57,316 bases of DNA from Minisyncoccota bacterium (GCA_003173865.1 PJMF01000030.1:1-57316), one strand, 5' to 3'; positions 8,279 to 15,564 are shown, counted from the stretch's first letter. Notes: generated from the sequence alone by a model not told the origin. Numbers and translations are program-made.

Positions 8279-8718
8279 GGGGATGTATTGCTTTGACGTG
8301 ATGTGCTCTTTAATATCTGCAGACACTCTTTGATCACTAGAGGTAAACAGGATCAAAACACAAATGTTACTTATGTAGCATCAATTGCATCTGCATTCGC
8401 TTTGGCAGCAATGTATGGCAAACGCCTCATCGCCGCTATTCGCGGAGCCGTAGATGTATCTCCAGCTTACGCTCGCGTTTACGCAGTTTAAGCATCGAAG
8501 ACATTCATAGCGTCGTTCTCACTGATGGCGCGCTATGGGTGACAACCCAGTCAGTGTGACTGCGTGAGTCTCATATCGCTCACGCGCAAGCCTTTGATAT
8601 GGATTGTGTGCGCCGGCTTGAGCACTCCTTCCGCTCACACAATAACAAGAATGCTCTATGTCTGTAGATGATATTGATGATGCCGTTACGGACGGGGGTT
8701 CACTACCCCCCATCTCCA
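8279..8718 (+). ncRNA. ssrA: Transfer-messenger RNA (tmRNA)
   Basis: The 5' end (GGGGATGTATTGCTTTGACG) matches the tmRNA consensus. The 3' end forms a tRNA-like domain: T arm GGGGG-TTCACTA-CCCCC at 8694-8710, and CATCTCC at 8711-8717 pairing with GGGGATG at 8279-8285, then discriminator A. A long helix 2 pairs AATATC/GCAGACA near 8313-8326 with TGTCTGTA/GATATT near 8659-8676. A PK1-like pseudoknot is visible: CTCT/AGAG plus TTTGATC/GATCAAA, ending at 8357. The CCA is not encoded, and the T loop has C instead of A at position 58. At about 440 nt it is long. The likely tag frame contains ALAA near 8399-8410 but stays open to TAA at 8489-8491. It rescues stalled ribosomes. Confidence 0.9.
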
Positions 8719-10246
8719 CACTAGGGGTATTGGTAGTACTAAAAGACGAGAAAAGATTGATTGCTTCGCCAAATTCCATGGTTCCAAAACCACTTTTATA
8801 CGAGTATTGTGGTGGGGTATCAAAGTACATGAACTGAATGGTGCGTCTGTCTTCGACGTAGTCACTCTTCCAGAGTACAAGTGGATTTTCGAGGGTCACA
8901 AGCACCCGATTCAACGCGGTTCCAAACTGTTTTTCGGAAAATTGTTGAGGTTGGGTTTTGGACACCAGTGTTTCTTTTTCTTGAGCGAGTTTTTCAATTT
9001 GCGCTTCATACGCCTCAGCGAGCAATTGCGTCTTTGCCAGACTGACCCGAATCGTTAAATTTTCAATCTGAGTATCAAGGCTAGCAATGTGTTCCTCATG
9101 CTGTTCATATTCCAGTGCGGTTTCTTGCTTTTGTGTTTCCCAAGCATCCTGAAAAATGGCTTTCACCAAGTCACCCATATCGTGACCAACTTTTTTGGTA
9201 CTGAGGATGGTTTCAAACTCTGGCTCAATTTTACTTTTCTGAATGGATTTGTACTGATACTGACACCCATCTTGGTTGCAAACATACGTGGGATAGCGCT
9301 TGCTTCTCCCACTCACCCAGCTGGCTGTGAACGGATGGCCACAGCCAGCACAGACTGCCCAGCCTCGCAGTGGGAAATCCAGCGTATAGTCTTTGCGAAG
9401 TCTGACTTTGGTGCGGCCGGCTAATTTATCCTGCACGCGCTGAAAGGTTTCCGGTGAAATGAAGCCCTTATGATGGCCTTCTCTTCTCGATACATCCCAC
9501 TTCGTGTATTCGATATAGCCAGCATACAACGGGTTTTTGAGTGTTTCTTGGACGCCATGGAGAGAAATGTTTCGTTTAATACCATGTTTTCTATATTCTT
9601 TGGCAATAAACTGTCGCACTTGCTCTTGAGTCACGAACACATTCTTTTCATACCCCTCGATAGCTTCTTTGAAAATGGTGGCATATGGTTGACGGAGCAC
9701 CAGTACTTTGCCGTCACGCTTACTTTTACTGTGTTTGAACCCCAGTGGTGGGCAAAATGGCCAAAAGCCACGTTCTAACCGTGCTCGTTGTTTTTGAATG
9801 ACTTGTCGTTGATTTTGTTTCCGTTCAAGCTCTCCGTGGAGTGCGAGCACCCCTTCAATAAATCCATTTTCCGGACTATTCTCAAAAGTAAAATTGAGGC
9901 ACTCGAGCGTAACATCTCTGGCCATCAATTCAGATTTGATCTTCAAATGGACTGAATAGTCTCGAGCGAATCGCTTGAGATCATCAAAAATGACGACATA
10001 TTGGCGATAGGGATGCGCATCAAGATACGCAATCAAACGCATCATCGCTGGACGATCGAACAGTGCGCCAGAAATGCCGTCATCACGAAACACCTCTTCA
10101 ACCACATAGCCTTTTGCATCCGCGCGATTCTGACAGAGTTTTTCTTGGCTATCTAAACCAGTGCCTTCCTCAACTTGTCGCTTGGAACTCACACGGCAAT
10201 AAATAAGGCAATGTTGTGGTGTTTGGGTGATCTTAGTTGTCATCAT
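8519..10246 (-). CDS. Large serine recombinase (integrase), C-terminus read from tmRNA antisense
   Basis: A site-specific recombinase of the large serine family. The resolvase domain includes catalytic Ser20 in YCRVSS and the RDDGISGALFDRP segment. A recombinase domain spans about 160-290. A zinc ribbon uses C299/C302 and C323/C328, and a coiled coil lies at about 375-440. Residues from about 510 to 575 are encoded opposite the tmRNA gene, so this tail is probably created by integration and the native C-terminus in the excised circle would differ. The start overlaps a 42-aa ORF by 14 nt. It is the gene expected to integrate and excise the 8.7-16.6 kb element. Confidence 0.92.
   Translation of the reverse strand: MMTTKITQTPQHCLIYCRVSSKRQVEEGTGLDSQEKLCQNRADAKGYVVEEVFRDDGISGALFDRPAMMRLIAYLDAHPYRQYVVIFDDLKRFARDYSVHLKIKSELMARDVTLECLNFTFENSPENGFIEGVLALHGELERKQNQRQVIQKQRARLERGFWPFCPPLGFKHSKSKRDGKVLVLRQPYATIFKEAIEGYEKNVFVTQEQVRQFIAKEYRKHGIKRNISLHGVQETLKNPLYAGYIEYTKWDVSRREGHHKGFISPETFQRVQDKLAGRTKVRLRKDYTLDFPLRGWAVCAGCGHPFTASWVSGRSKRYPTYVCNQDGCQYQYKSIQKSKIEPEFETILSTKKVGHDMGDLVKAIFQDAWETQKQETALEYEQHEEHIASLDTQIENLTIRVSLAKTQLLAEAYEAQIEKLAQEKETLVSKTQPQQFSEKQFGTALNRVLVTLENPLVLWKSDYVEDRRTIQFMYFDTPPQYSYKSGFGTMEFGEAINLFSSFSTTNTPSVEMGGSEPPSVTASSISSTDIEHSCYCVSGRSAQAGAHNPYQRLARERYETHAVTLTGLSPIARHQ
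8702..8737. repeat. Candidate attL junction at the tmRNA 3' end
   Basis: Inverted arms ACTACC (8702-8707) and GGTAGT (8732-8737) are symmetric about an even centre at 8719/8720, the geometry of serine-integrase attachment sites, which have a dinucleotide crossover. The left half is the tmRNA T arm and acceptor strand; the right half lies inside the recombinase gene. Inference: this is the tmRNA-proximal junction of the integrated element. Confidence 0.5.
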
Positions 10247-10361
10247 GGTCTTTGATGATTCGTATTATAAGGGTATACAGAAAATTGCGAATCATTTCAA
10301 TTTGTTCATCGGTCAAGCTGGTATTTTTTAAGTACGCTCGGCACTCTTCTACAGATAGCAT
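10233..10361 (-). CDS. Small ORF (42 aa) preceding the recombinase
   Basis: A 42-residue ORF reads MLSVEECRAYLKNTSLTDEQ and continues IEMIRNFLYTLIIRII. It looks like a compact two-helix protein. Its stop overlaps the recombinase start by 14 nt, which implies translational coupling. A TTG two codons upstream is an alternative start. Composition is protein-like and it fills an otherwise empty stretch. It could be a recombination directionality factor or regulator of the recombinase, but this rests on position alone. Confidence 0.5.
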   Translation of the reverse strand: MLSVEECRAYLKNTSLTDEQIEMIRNFLYTLIIRIIKDHDDN

Positions 10362-10443
10362 CGCCAACCCACATATGCGAGGTCGAGCGGTGTGCAGTAA
10401 CCTTTCTGAATAATGTGTGGCTGGTGGTCTACCATACCATGTT

Positions 10444-10689
10444 TCATAGTTTTTGCTTAATAAGCTGCGTGATGTTGACGATTTTGCCGTCTTCTACCAT
10501 CACTTCCAGCGTTTGATATTTTTTCTCAATCAAGAGAGTGTGGAGCGGTGAGCTGGTGACCCTCTTTTTGCCTTCTAAAAACACCACCACTCCTTGTCTA
10601 ATGCGAATCGTAATTTCGCTAAAGTCATTTGCACGAATATGTTGGAGTAACTCCATTTCTTGGGTGGTGAGGGTGGCGATACCTAACAT
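10444..10689 (-). CDS. Small element protein, DUF2292-like
   Basis: An 81-aa protein with two short beta units separated by a linker: ITIRIRQGVVVFLEGKKR and TLEVMVEDGKIVNI. The pattern of a polar helix then a strand-turn-strand ending in a basic residue resembles small DUF2292-type proteins found in phages and plasmids. It overlaps the preceding ATPase gene by 7 nt, so it belongs to the replication operon of the element. Function is unknown. About 80 nt between it and the 42-aa ORF hold no recognised feature. Confidence 0.55.
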   Translation of the reverse strand: MLGIATLTTQEMELLQHIRANDFSEITIRIRQGVVVFLEGKKRVTSSPLHTLLIEKKYQTLEVMVEDGKIVNITQLIKQKL

Positions 10690-11825
10690 GCTGCCCCTCC
10701 TGCCTCAGTTGTTTGGGTGCTTGTTTCATCAGCGATGCTTGAAGGTGCTTCTCCAGATGTGGGTAATACCCCCAATCGCCCCGTTTCTAAGGAGTTGGGA
10801 GTATTGGGGTGATTAAATAACGTATAGACTTTCTCGTTTTTGTTGCCTGATGGGAGAACTTGCAATGTCCCGTTTCGCCTGAGCTGAGCAATGCTCTGTT
10901 CTGCTTTATGTTTTGAAAAACCGGAAGTGATGAGTTTGCTCAATAATGCTGCATAATTGAGATGCTTTTCTTCAAATAACGTCTCCAGCACCATTTTTTC
11001 TAGCTTGGCATCTTCTACTATTGTTTGTGGAGTCACAGCACCTTGGTAGATAAACTGCAAGTGATCAGGGTTGCTGACGAGATTGACCGTGATCGGGGCA
11101 AGCCTCATCCCCAAGCGATTTTTGAGTTGCTGAACTGTAATGGTACTTCCATCCGATTTGAATCCATATTGCAAATCAACTGCTGCCCGAATCTCGCTAC
11201 TGCCCCGCAATGACTGTGCCGTTTGGTTACTGGCATCACTTTTCTTATCGTGATGAATAAAAATGACAGTGACGCCGGCATCTCTGATGCGCGTAATTGC
11301 TTTGGTGACTCGTGCCATTTCAACCGAATTGTCTTCAATCGCCGCATGCATTCGGATCAGCGAGTCGAGAATCACCAGCTTAATGGCATACTGGTCAATC
11401 AATTGCACGACTGCGTCAACACATGATTGCTTTTCTAGAGAAAAGTCAGGGTTCAGAGAAAAAAGTAAGTTTTTGGTATCTGCTGCACCCAACAACTGCA
11501 TCCGTTTTTTGATCAATCGCTCATGATTTTCTAAATCAATAATCAACACCCGACGCTGGAGTGTCGCATAATGATCAAACAGTGGTTGGCCTTGGGCTAC
11601 TGCAAGCGCAATGCTTTGAGCGATAAATGATTTGTAAGATTCCGGTTGACCAGAAAAAACGATCCGTGCATCCTCTGGAATGAGATCTTGTACCAGCCAC
11701 GCTGTTTCTTCGAATTGTTTCTGATTCAGTGTCGTCAGTGACATCACTTGCAAATCGAAACTCGGTTTTGCATGACCAACGAGACGTTGTGATTCACGGT
11801 CAATACGCTCAGGAGAGAAATTCAT
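10683..11825 (-). CDS. RepA-like AAA/RecA-fold ATPase (replicative helicase-like)
   Basis: A 380-aa RecA-fold NTPase of the RepA/AAA_25 type found in plasmids, prophages and satellites. Walker A is SGQPESYKSF at about residues 59-68, Walker B is LVILDSL ending near 156, and FIHHDKK is a sensor-like motif. A winged-helix-like segment follows (LSKLITSGFSKHKAEQSIAQL). The start at 11825 is chosen because AAAGGAG lies 6 nt upstream and it forms an ATGA overlap with the primase-like gene. The C-terminal coding region contains one copy of a CCCAAT palindrome (10763-10815), encoding HPNTPNSLETGRLGVLP, which looks like an insertion into an unstructured tail. Confidence 0.82.
   Translation of the reverse strand: MNFSPERIDRESQRLVGHAKPSFDLQVMSLTTLNQKQFEETAWLVQDLIPEDARIVFSGQPESYKSFIAQSIALAVAQGQPLFDHYATLQRRVLIIDLENHERLIKKRMQLLGAADTKNLLFSLNPDFSLEKQSCVDAVVQLIDQYAIKLVILDSLIRMHAAIEDNSVEMARVTKAITRIRDAGVTVIFIHHDKKSDASNQTAQSLRGSSEIRAAVDLQYGFKSDGSTITVQQLKNRLGMRLAPITVNLVSNPDHLQFIYQGAVTPQTIVEDAKLEKMVLETLFEEKHLNYAALLSKLITSGFSKHKAEQSIAQLRRNGTLQVLPSGNKNEKVYTLFNHPNTPNSLETGRLGVLPTSGEAPSSIADETSTQTTEAGGAAC
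10763..10815. repeat. CCCAAT palindrome, copy 1, inside the ATPase gene
   Basis: An imperfect hairpin: CCCCAAT at 10770-10776 pairs with ATTGGGG at 10803-10809, with inner CCC/GGG and outer TAAT/ATTA pairs. Bases 10790-10814 are a perfect 25-bp reverse complement of 15131-15155, far beyond chance. Confidence 0.75.
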
Positions 11826-12460
11826 AGACTTCTCCTTTCGAGCCACTGCACCGCGTCGCGAAACTCATACCCAAGTGCCTTCTCCACAAACGTAATCACA
11901 TCGCCTTTATTCCCACAGGCATAACAGCAAAACGAATTGGTTGCTGTATAAATCACACATGATGGGTGGCGATCTGGTTCGTGAAATGGACAACGAATGG
12001 TAAGCGAGTTTCGACCGGTGGGTTTAACCATGTCAGTGAATTCGGTGACGATGTCTGCGAGTTGCACTTCTTTGGCATGTTCCACATTGAGGGATTCAGT
12101 ACGCGATTGGGACTGGAGTGGTTGAACGTGTGAGAGTTCATGGTTCAGTCGTACGCGATCTTTTTTAAGCGCCAATATTGTTGGGACATAAATTTGCTTT
12201 ACCAACGCAAGACGAAAGTAGGTTGTGACTTCACCAGTTGTTTCTTGTTGAATCTTCGCGACATGATCGCGGTAGTCATGTTCTAGTTTGGTAATTTCTT
12301 CTGATTTTTCTTTGATGAGCTCTTTGACTCTGGGGAGAGCTTCTGGACAACTCACTAACCACTGGATTTCTTTTTGGGCTTTCCGGTCAGCAGCATCATG
12401 CTTGTGTTCAAGGCGAAGTTCTTCTTCAAATGGGATGGTGGTATTGAGATGGTTGTGCAT
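11822..12460 (-). CDS. CHC2 zinc-finger primase-like protein
   Basis: A 212-aa protein. Residues about 30-125 form a charged coiled coil. The C-terminal 80 residues match the DnaG-type zinc-binding domain: C157-x2-H160 (RCPFHEPDRHPS) and C179-x2-C182 (CYACGNKGDVITFVE). The TOPRIM catalytic domain of a full primase is absent, so this is a stand-alone DNA-binding module that probably works with the overlapping downstream ATPase in element replication. The TGA stop overlaps the ATPase start (ATGA). In satellites and prophages such primase-helicase pairs drive autonomous replication. Confidence 0.8.
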   Translation of the reverse strand: MHNHLNTTIPFEEELRLEHKHDAADRKAQKEIQWLVSCPEALPRVKELIKEKSEEITKLEHDYRDHVAKIQQETTGEVTTYFRLALVKQIYVPTILALKKDRVRLNHELSHVQPLQSQSRTESLNVEHAKEVQLADIVTEFTDMVKPTGRNSLTIRCPFHEPDRHPSCVIYTATNSFCCYACGNKGDVITFVEKALGYEFRDAVQWLERRSL

Positions 12461-12514
12461 GATGATAATGTGTTCTGTTTGTGAATGTGTGTGCGTTTTT
12501 ACATACGACTGCCT

Positions 12515-12790
12515 TTATTGATGACTCTGCCGGAAGTCCGTTTTTTCTTGATAGAGACGTGACTTGAAATACTTCAGCGCCTCAAAGTAACTCAGCGCAT
12601 CGATCGGCAACTGCCGTGCCCAAAATTGTGAAATGATGGCGTCAAAACTGGGATCTTTGGCTCGATCAAAATGAAATGTGGCGCGTGACGTTTCTTGGGA
12701 GAATTCGATGCACTCGAGTTTGGAAAGTGAAACCGTGTGAATAGCGCACGCTAATGCCAGTGATTGTGTAGAAAAAGTCTGTGGTATCAT
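12515..12790 (-). CDS. Small element protein, DUF5659-like
   Basis: A 91-aa protein. The pattern (FSTQSLALACAIHTV, a strand ending in FHFDR, then YFEALKYFKSRLY) resembles DUF5659-type small proteins common in phage and plasmid replication regions. It is the first gene of the leftward operon leading to the primase-like protein, ATPase and recombinase, and faces the terminase operon across a 400-bp non-coding region. No enzymatic motif is seen. A regulatory or DNA-binding role is possible but unproven. Confidence 0.5.
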   Translation of the reverse strand: MIPQTFSTQSLALACAIHTVSLSKLECIEFSQETSRATFHFDRAKDPSFDAIISQFWARQLPIDALSYFEALKYFKSRLYQEKTDFRQSHQ

Positions 12791-13192
12791 ATGATCCTTA
12801 TATTGATTGATAATGTGTGATCTTTATTGTTGCTCTGCTTCAATTTTAGTGTGTTTCAGGTGATTCTTTATACATTTTTGGTTTAATGCAAAAAAATTGC
12901 TCCAAAGAGTCTGCAATTTGACTTTCTCAAAACATTCTATAAATGTTTGGGTGTTTTATTCTGAAATTGGTGTACAAAGCCAAGTGGAGTGGGTTCTAAA
13001 GTCGTTGCGGAAACGCAGGAATAAATAAGGAAATTTTCCAATAAGAACGAAAAAAGATCTTGTCTCGATGGGCGCGATTTGCCCGCGACCACGCGTAGTA
13101 TACCAAAATACTAGAGTTTTATTCTGAAATTGCTTTGGAGAGATTTTGGAGAAATGTATAAGAAAACACTGCCATTTCAGTACAATAGAAAT
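12791..13192. other. Divergent control region and possible origin of the element
   Basis: About 400 bp without a convincing gene, between the leftward replication operon and the rightward terminase operon. It contains a 17-bp direct repeat GTTTTATTCTGAAATTG (12953-12969 and 13116-13132). Hairpins include TGCG-GAAA-CGCA (13006-13017) and GGGC/GCCC (13070-13084), with a GGAAATTTTCC palindrome near 13029 and TAGTAT/AATACTA near 13096-13112. The density of repeats at the divergence point suits an origin or an operator region. A short in-frame extension of the terminase ORF reaches back to 13130. Confidence 0.5.
13181..13186 (+). promoter_or_regulatory. -10 box upstream of the small terminase gene
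   Basis: TACAAT ends 6 nt before the ATG at 13193, the same leaderless spacing as at the dusB-like gene. No strong -35 is visible. Confidence 0.45.
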
Positions 13193-13723
13193 ATGAGTGA
13201 TATTTCTGAAAAAAATTCCACCAATTTGACTCCTCGCCAGAAGTTATTTTGCGACTGGTACCTCAAGCTAGGGAATGGCACCGAGGCTGCGGTGAAGGCA
13301 GGCTATAGCGAGAAGACCTCTCGTTTCATTGCCAGCGAAAACTTAACAAAACCCAACATTCAAACGTATCTCGCACATAGGCGTACGGAACTGGAAGAGT
13401 TACTGGGGTTCAATAAAGCCACCGTCATTCAAGATCTGCTCACAATTAAGGAGCAGTGCATGGTGGCCAAGCCCGTGATGGAGTATGACCGCACCAAGCG
13501 CACATTTTCGCAAGTGATGAAAGAAACTGAGAACGGAGAAGAAGTTGGGGTGTTTGAGTTTGATAGCCTCGGTGCCGTTCGCGCATTAGAGACAATCAAT
13601 AAAATGATGGACTATTACACACCGACCAAAGTGGAAGATGTGACACCAATAAATAAAGAACCCGCCACTATCGTGGTGAATAAATCATATGCTCATCAAG
13701 AACCCGATCACCCTGCTACCTAA
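13193..13723 (+). CDS. terS: Phage terminase small subunit
   Basis: A 176-aa protein of the terminase small-subunit family, which recognises packaging sites. The N-terminal helix-turn-helix region reads LTPRQKLFCDWYLKLGNGTE, followed by AAVKAGYSEKTSRFIASENL and a helical oligomerisation segment. The ATG at 13193 follows a TACAAT box by 6 nt and starts just before the conserved domain. An ATG at 13154 with TTGGAGAA upstream, or the TTG at 13130, are alternatives. It overlaps the large subunit by 35 nt, the usual terS-terL arrangement. Confidence 0.85.
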   Translation: MSDISEKNSTNLTPRQKLFCDWYLKLGNGTEAAVKAGYSEKTSRFIASENLTKPNIQTYLAHRRTELEELLGFNKATVIQDLLTIKEQCMVAKPVMEYDRTKRTFSQVMKETENGEEVGVFEFDSLGAVRALETINKMMDYYTPTKVEDVTPINKEPATIVVNKSYAHQEPDHPAT

Positions 13724-15125
13724 ACAAACCATTGCATGGGATTGTCTTGAACATTCCACTGTGGATGAGTTGGGCTATGGTGGTGGTGCCGGTGGGGGCA
13801 AAACCGAGATGGGGTGTTTACTCGCCATTTTTCTGTCTGACGTTTTTCCAGGTAGCCGTGGAGCGATTGGTCGGTTTGAGCTGAAGAACTTGAAACGCAC
13901 GACCCTGACGAGTTTCTTTGAGGTGGCTAATAAACTGGGACTCAAAGAAGGCAAGGGAAACGATTACATCTACAACCAACAAGATGGCTACATTCGGTTC
14001 AAGAACGGTAGTGAGATTCTGATCCTTGATACCGCTCCATCACCCAAAGACCCGCTCTACACGCGGTTTGGTGGATTGGAATTATCGTGGTGTTGGATTG
14101 ATGAGTCGAATGAAACGCCGTTTCGAGCGATTGAGATTTTGAGCACGCGTGTGGGTCGACGCAACAAAAATCCCGAATGGGAAGACAACCTGAAACAATT
14201 CTTTGGCCTCTACAGTGAAAAAGATAGCTGGGTACTCAAGCCAACTTTCCTTGAAACCTTCAATCCTGAAAAAGGCCACATCTATCAACGCTACTGGAAA
14301 CCATTCAAGGAAGGGACGATGCCCAAGAACAGAGCCTTTATACGGGCATTAGCTTCAGATAATCCACATCTCCCAGAAGCATATTTAGACAGGATTAAAC
14401 GCTCAACCAAAGCCACGATTGAACGCTTACTCTTTGGCAACTTTGATTACGATGATGATCCACAAAAGATCTTTGACTACGACAGTATTGTAAATCTGTT
14501 CACCAATACCCATGTGGAAGGCGGAAAGAAGTACATTACCGGAGACATTGCCGGTAAAGGCAAAGACATGACGGTGATTTATGTATGGGATGGGCTGAAA
14601 GTGGTTCAAATGCATTACGAAAATGTCACAGATCAGCGACTCCTCAAAGAACGCATCCTCAGACTTAAGGACAAACACAAGGTTCCAACGAGCCAGATTC
14701 TGCTTGATTATGACGGCATTGGTGTTGGTCTTGTCGACGAACTGGAATGTAAAGGCTTCCAAAACAACTCCAGCGCAATCACCACACGGGAAGAAGAACA
14801 ACGCGGTTTGAAAGCCAACTACCAAAACTTGCGCTCACAATGCTGGTTCAAACTGGCAGAACTGGTCAATGACACACGCATTCACATTTCCTGCGCTGAT
14901 GAAACAATTCAAACGAAAATCGTTGAAGAGCTCGATGTCATCAAAGAAATCAATGATGGTCTCGATCAAAAAAGGCAAATCATTCCGAAAGGTGGCGTCA
15001 CAGATGAAGGCAGAGTGACCATCAAATCGCTCCTCGGGAGATCCCCTGATTTTGGCGATGGTTTGATGATGCGGATGTACTTTGAAGTTTCCCCAGTCGT
15101 TGAACCGATGATTCGCTGGTTATAA
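13689..15125 (+). CDS. terL: Phage terminase large subunit
   Basis: A full-length 478-aa packaging motor. The ATPase domain has Walker A GGAGGGKTE (residues 32-40) and Walker B with catalytic acid LSWCWIDES (D138, E139). The C-terminal RNase H-like nuclease shows candidate metal ligands D286 and D293 (ITGDIAGKGKD) and an Asp in LLDYDGIGVG near 343. The gene looks intact and functional. No portal, protease or capsid gene follows, which is unusual for a prophage. A CCCAAT hairpin lies immediately downstream. Confidence 0.92.
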   Translation: MLIKNPITLLPKQTIAWDCLEHSTVDELGYGGGAGGGKTEMGCLLAIFLSDVFPGSRGAIGRFELKNLKRTTLTSFFEVANKLGLKEGKGNDYIYNQQDGYIRFKNGSEILILDTAPSPKDPLYTRFGGLELSWCWIDESNETPFRAIEILSTRVGRRNKNPEWEDNLKQFFGLYSEKDSWVLKPTFLETFNPEKGHIYQRYWKPFKEGTMPKNRAFIRALASDNPHLPEAYLDRIKRSTKATIERLLFGNFDYDDDPQKIFDYDSIVNLFTNTHVEGGKKYITGDIAGKGKDMTVIYVWDGLKVVQMHYENVTDQRLLKERILRLKDKHKVPTSQILLDYDGIGVGLVDELECKGFQNNSSAITTREEEQRGLKANYQNLRSQCWFKLAELVNDTRIHISCADETIQTKIVEELDVIKEINDGLDQKRQIIPKGGVTDEGRVTIKSLLGRSPDFGDGLMMRMYFEVSPVVEPMIRWL

Positions 15126-15130
15126 GTGGC

Positions 15131-15180
15131 AATCACCCCAATACTCCCAACTCCTAGGGTGTGGGACGATTGGGATGATT
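15131..15180. repeat. CCCAAT palindrome, copy 2, after the terminase gene
   Basis: A 50-bp imperfect hairpin: AATCA/TGATT outer pairs, CCCAAT/ATTGGG, then CCCA/TGGG around a TCCTAGG-type loop. It begins 6 nt after the terL stop. Its left half (15131-15155) is the exact inverted copy of 10790-10814. It lacks a T tract, so a simple intrinsic terminator is unlikely. Its GTATTGG-type arms also resemble the recombinase-side arm at 8728-8733, so it is one candidate for the right attachment site. Confidence 0.7.
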
Positions 15181-15223
15181 ACAATGAACAATAGAAAATG
15201 ACAAGCATTCAGGCAGCTGAAAA

Positions 15224-15460
15224 TTAAAAGGTAAAGAGCTCTGGCAAATTCACTTTCAACGCATTTGCAATGCGCACAATCACATCAAAGGAAAGATTGG
15301 CTCGCCCCGATTCAATAAGACTGACATAACTTCTATCAACTTGTGCTTTTTCAGCAAACATTTCTTGCGTTAGCTGAGCTTGGATTCTGAGTTGACGAAT
15401 ACGAGCAGCAAACTTTTTCCGTGCCACAGCAGTATAGGTAGAACGTGATTGAAAAATCAT
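15224..15460 (-). CDS. XRE-family transcriptional repressor
   Basis: A 78-aa helix-turn-helix protein. Residues about 18-72 form a typical XRE/Cro domain: ARIRQLRIQAQLTQEMFAEK, then DRSYVSLIESGRANLSFDVI. It is a short single-domain repressor as in phage immunity regions. It is divergent from the 70-aa gene at 15565, and the shared intergenic region contains two palindromic AT-rich sites. This strongly suggests that it autoregulates and controls the rightward genes. Confidence 0.88.
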   Translation of the reverse strand: MIFQSRSTYTAVARKKFAARIRQLRIQAQLTQEMFAEKAQVDRSYVSLIESGRANLSFDVIVRIANALKVNLPELFTF

Positions 15461-15479
15461 GACTTGAGAATATAAAAAT

Positions 15480-15509
15480 GTTGAATATAATGAAACCTTA
15501 TATATTCAA
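15480..15509. promoter_or_regulatory. Operator-like inverted repeat near the XRE start
   Basis: TTGAATATAA and TTATATATTCAA form an inverted repeat about 20 nt upstream of the repressor start. Its half-sites (TTGAATAT) are the same as in the perfect palindrome at 15532-15555. Confidence 0.5.
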
Positions 15510-15531
15510 TACTAAATAAAAATATCAGATC

Positions 15532-15555
15532 TATTATTGAATATATTCAATAATA
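15532..15555. promoter_or_regulatory. Perfect 24-bp palindromic operator
   Basis: A perfect AT-rich palindrome with half-site TTATTGAATA centred at 15543/15544, just upstream of the AAGGAGG Shine-Dalgarno of the 70-aa gene. Likely binding site of the adjacent XRE repressor (inference from position and symmetry). Confidence 0.6.
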
Positions 15556-15564
15556 AGGAGGATT

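Noticed and set aside
8303-8491. A 62-aa plus-strand ORF after comF that could be called a hypothetical protein.
   Set aside because: It lies wholly inside the tmRNA; its frame coincides with the tag reading frame and it has no Shine-Dalgarno.
9089-9424. Plus-strand ORFs across the recombinase gene.
   Set aside because: They are antisense frames of a gene with clear domain motifs and lack Shine-Dalgarno sites.
15131-15180. Hairpin after terL as an intrinsic terminator.
   Set aside because: No T tract follows, and one arm has an exact copy inside a coding sequence, so a repeat element is a better description.
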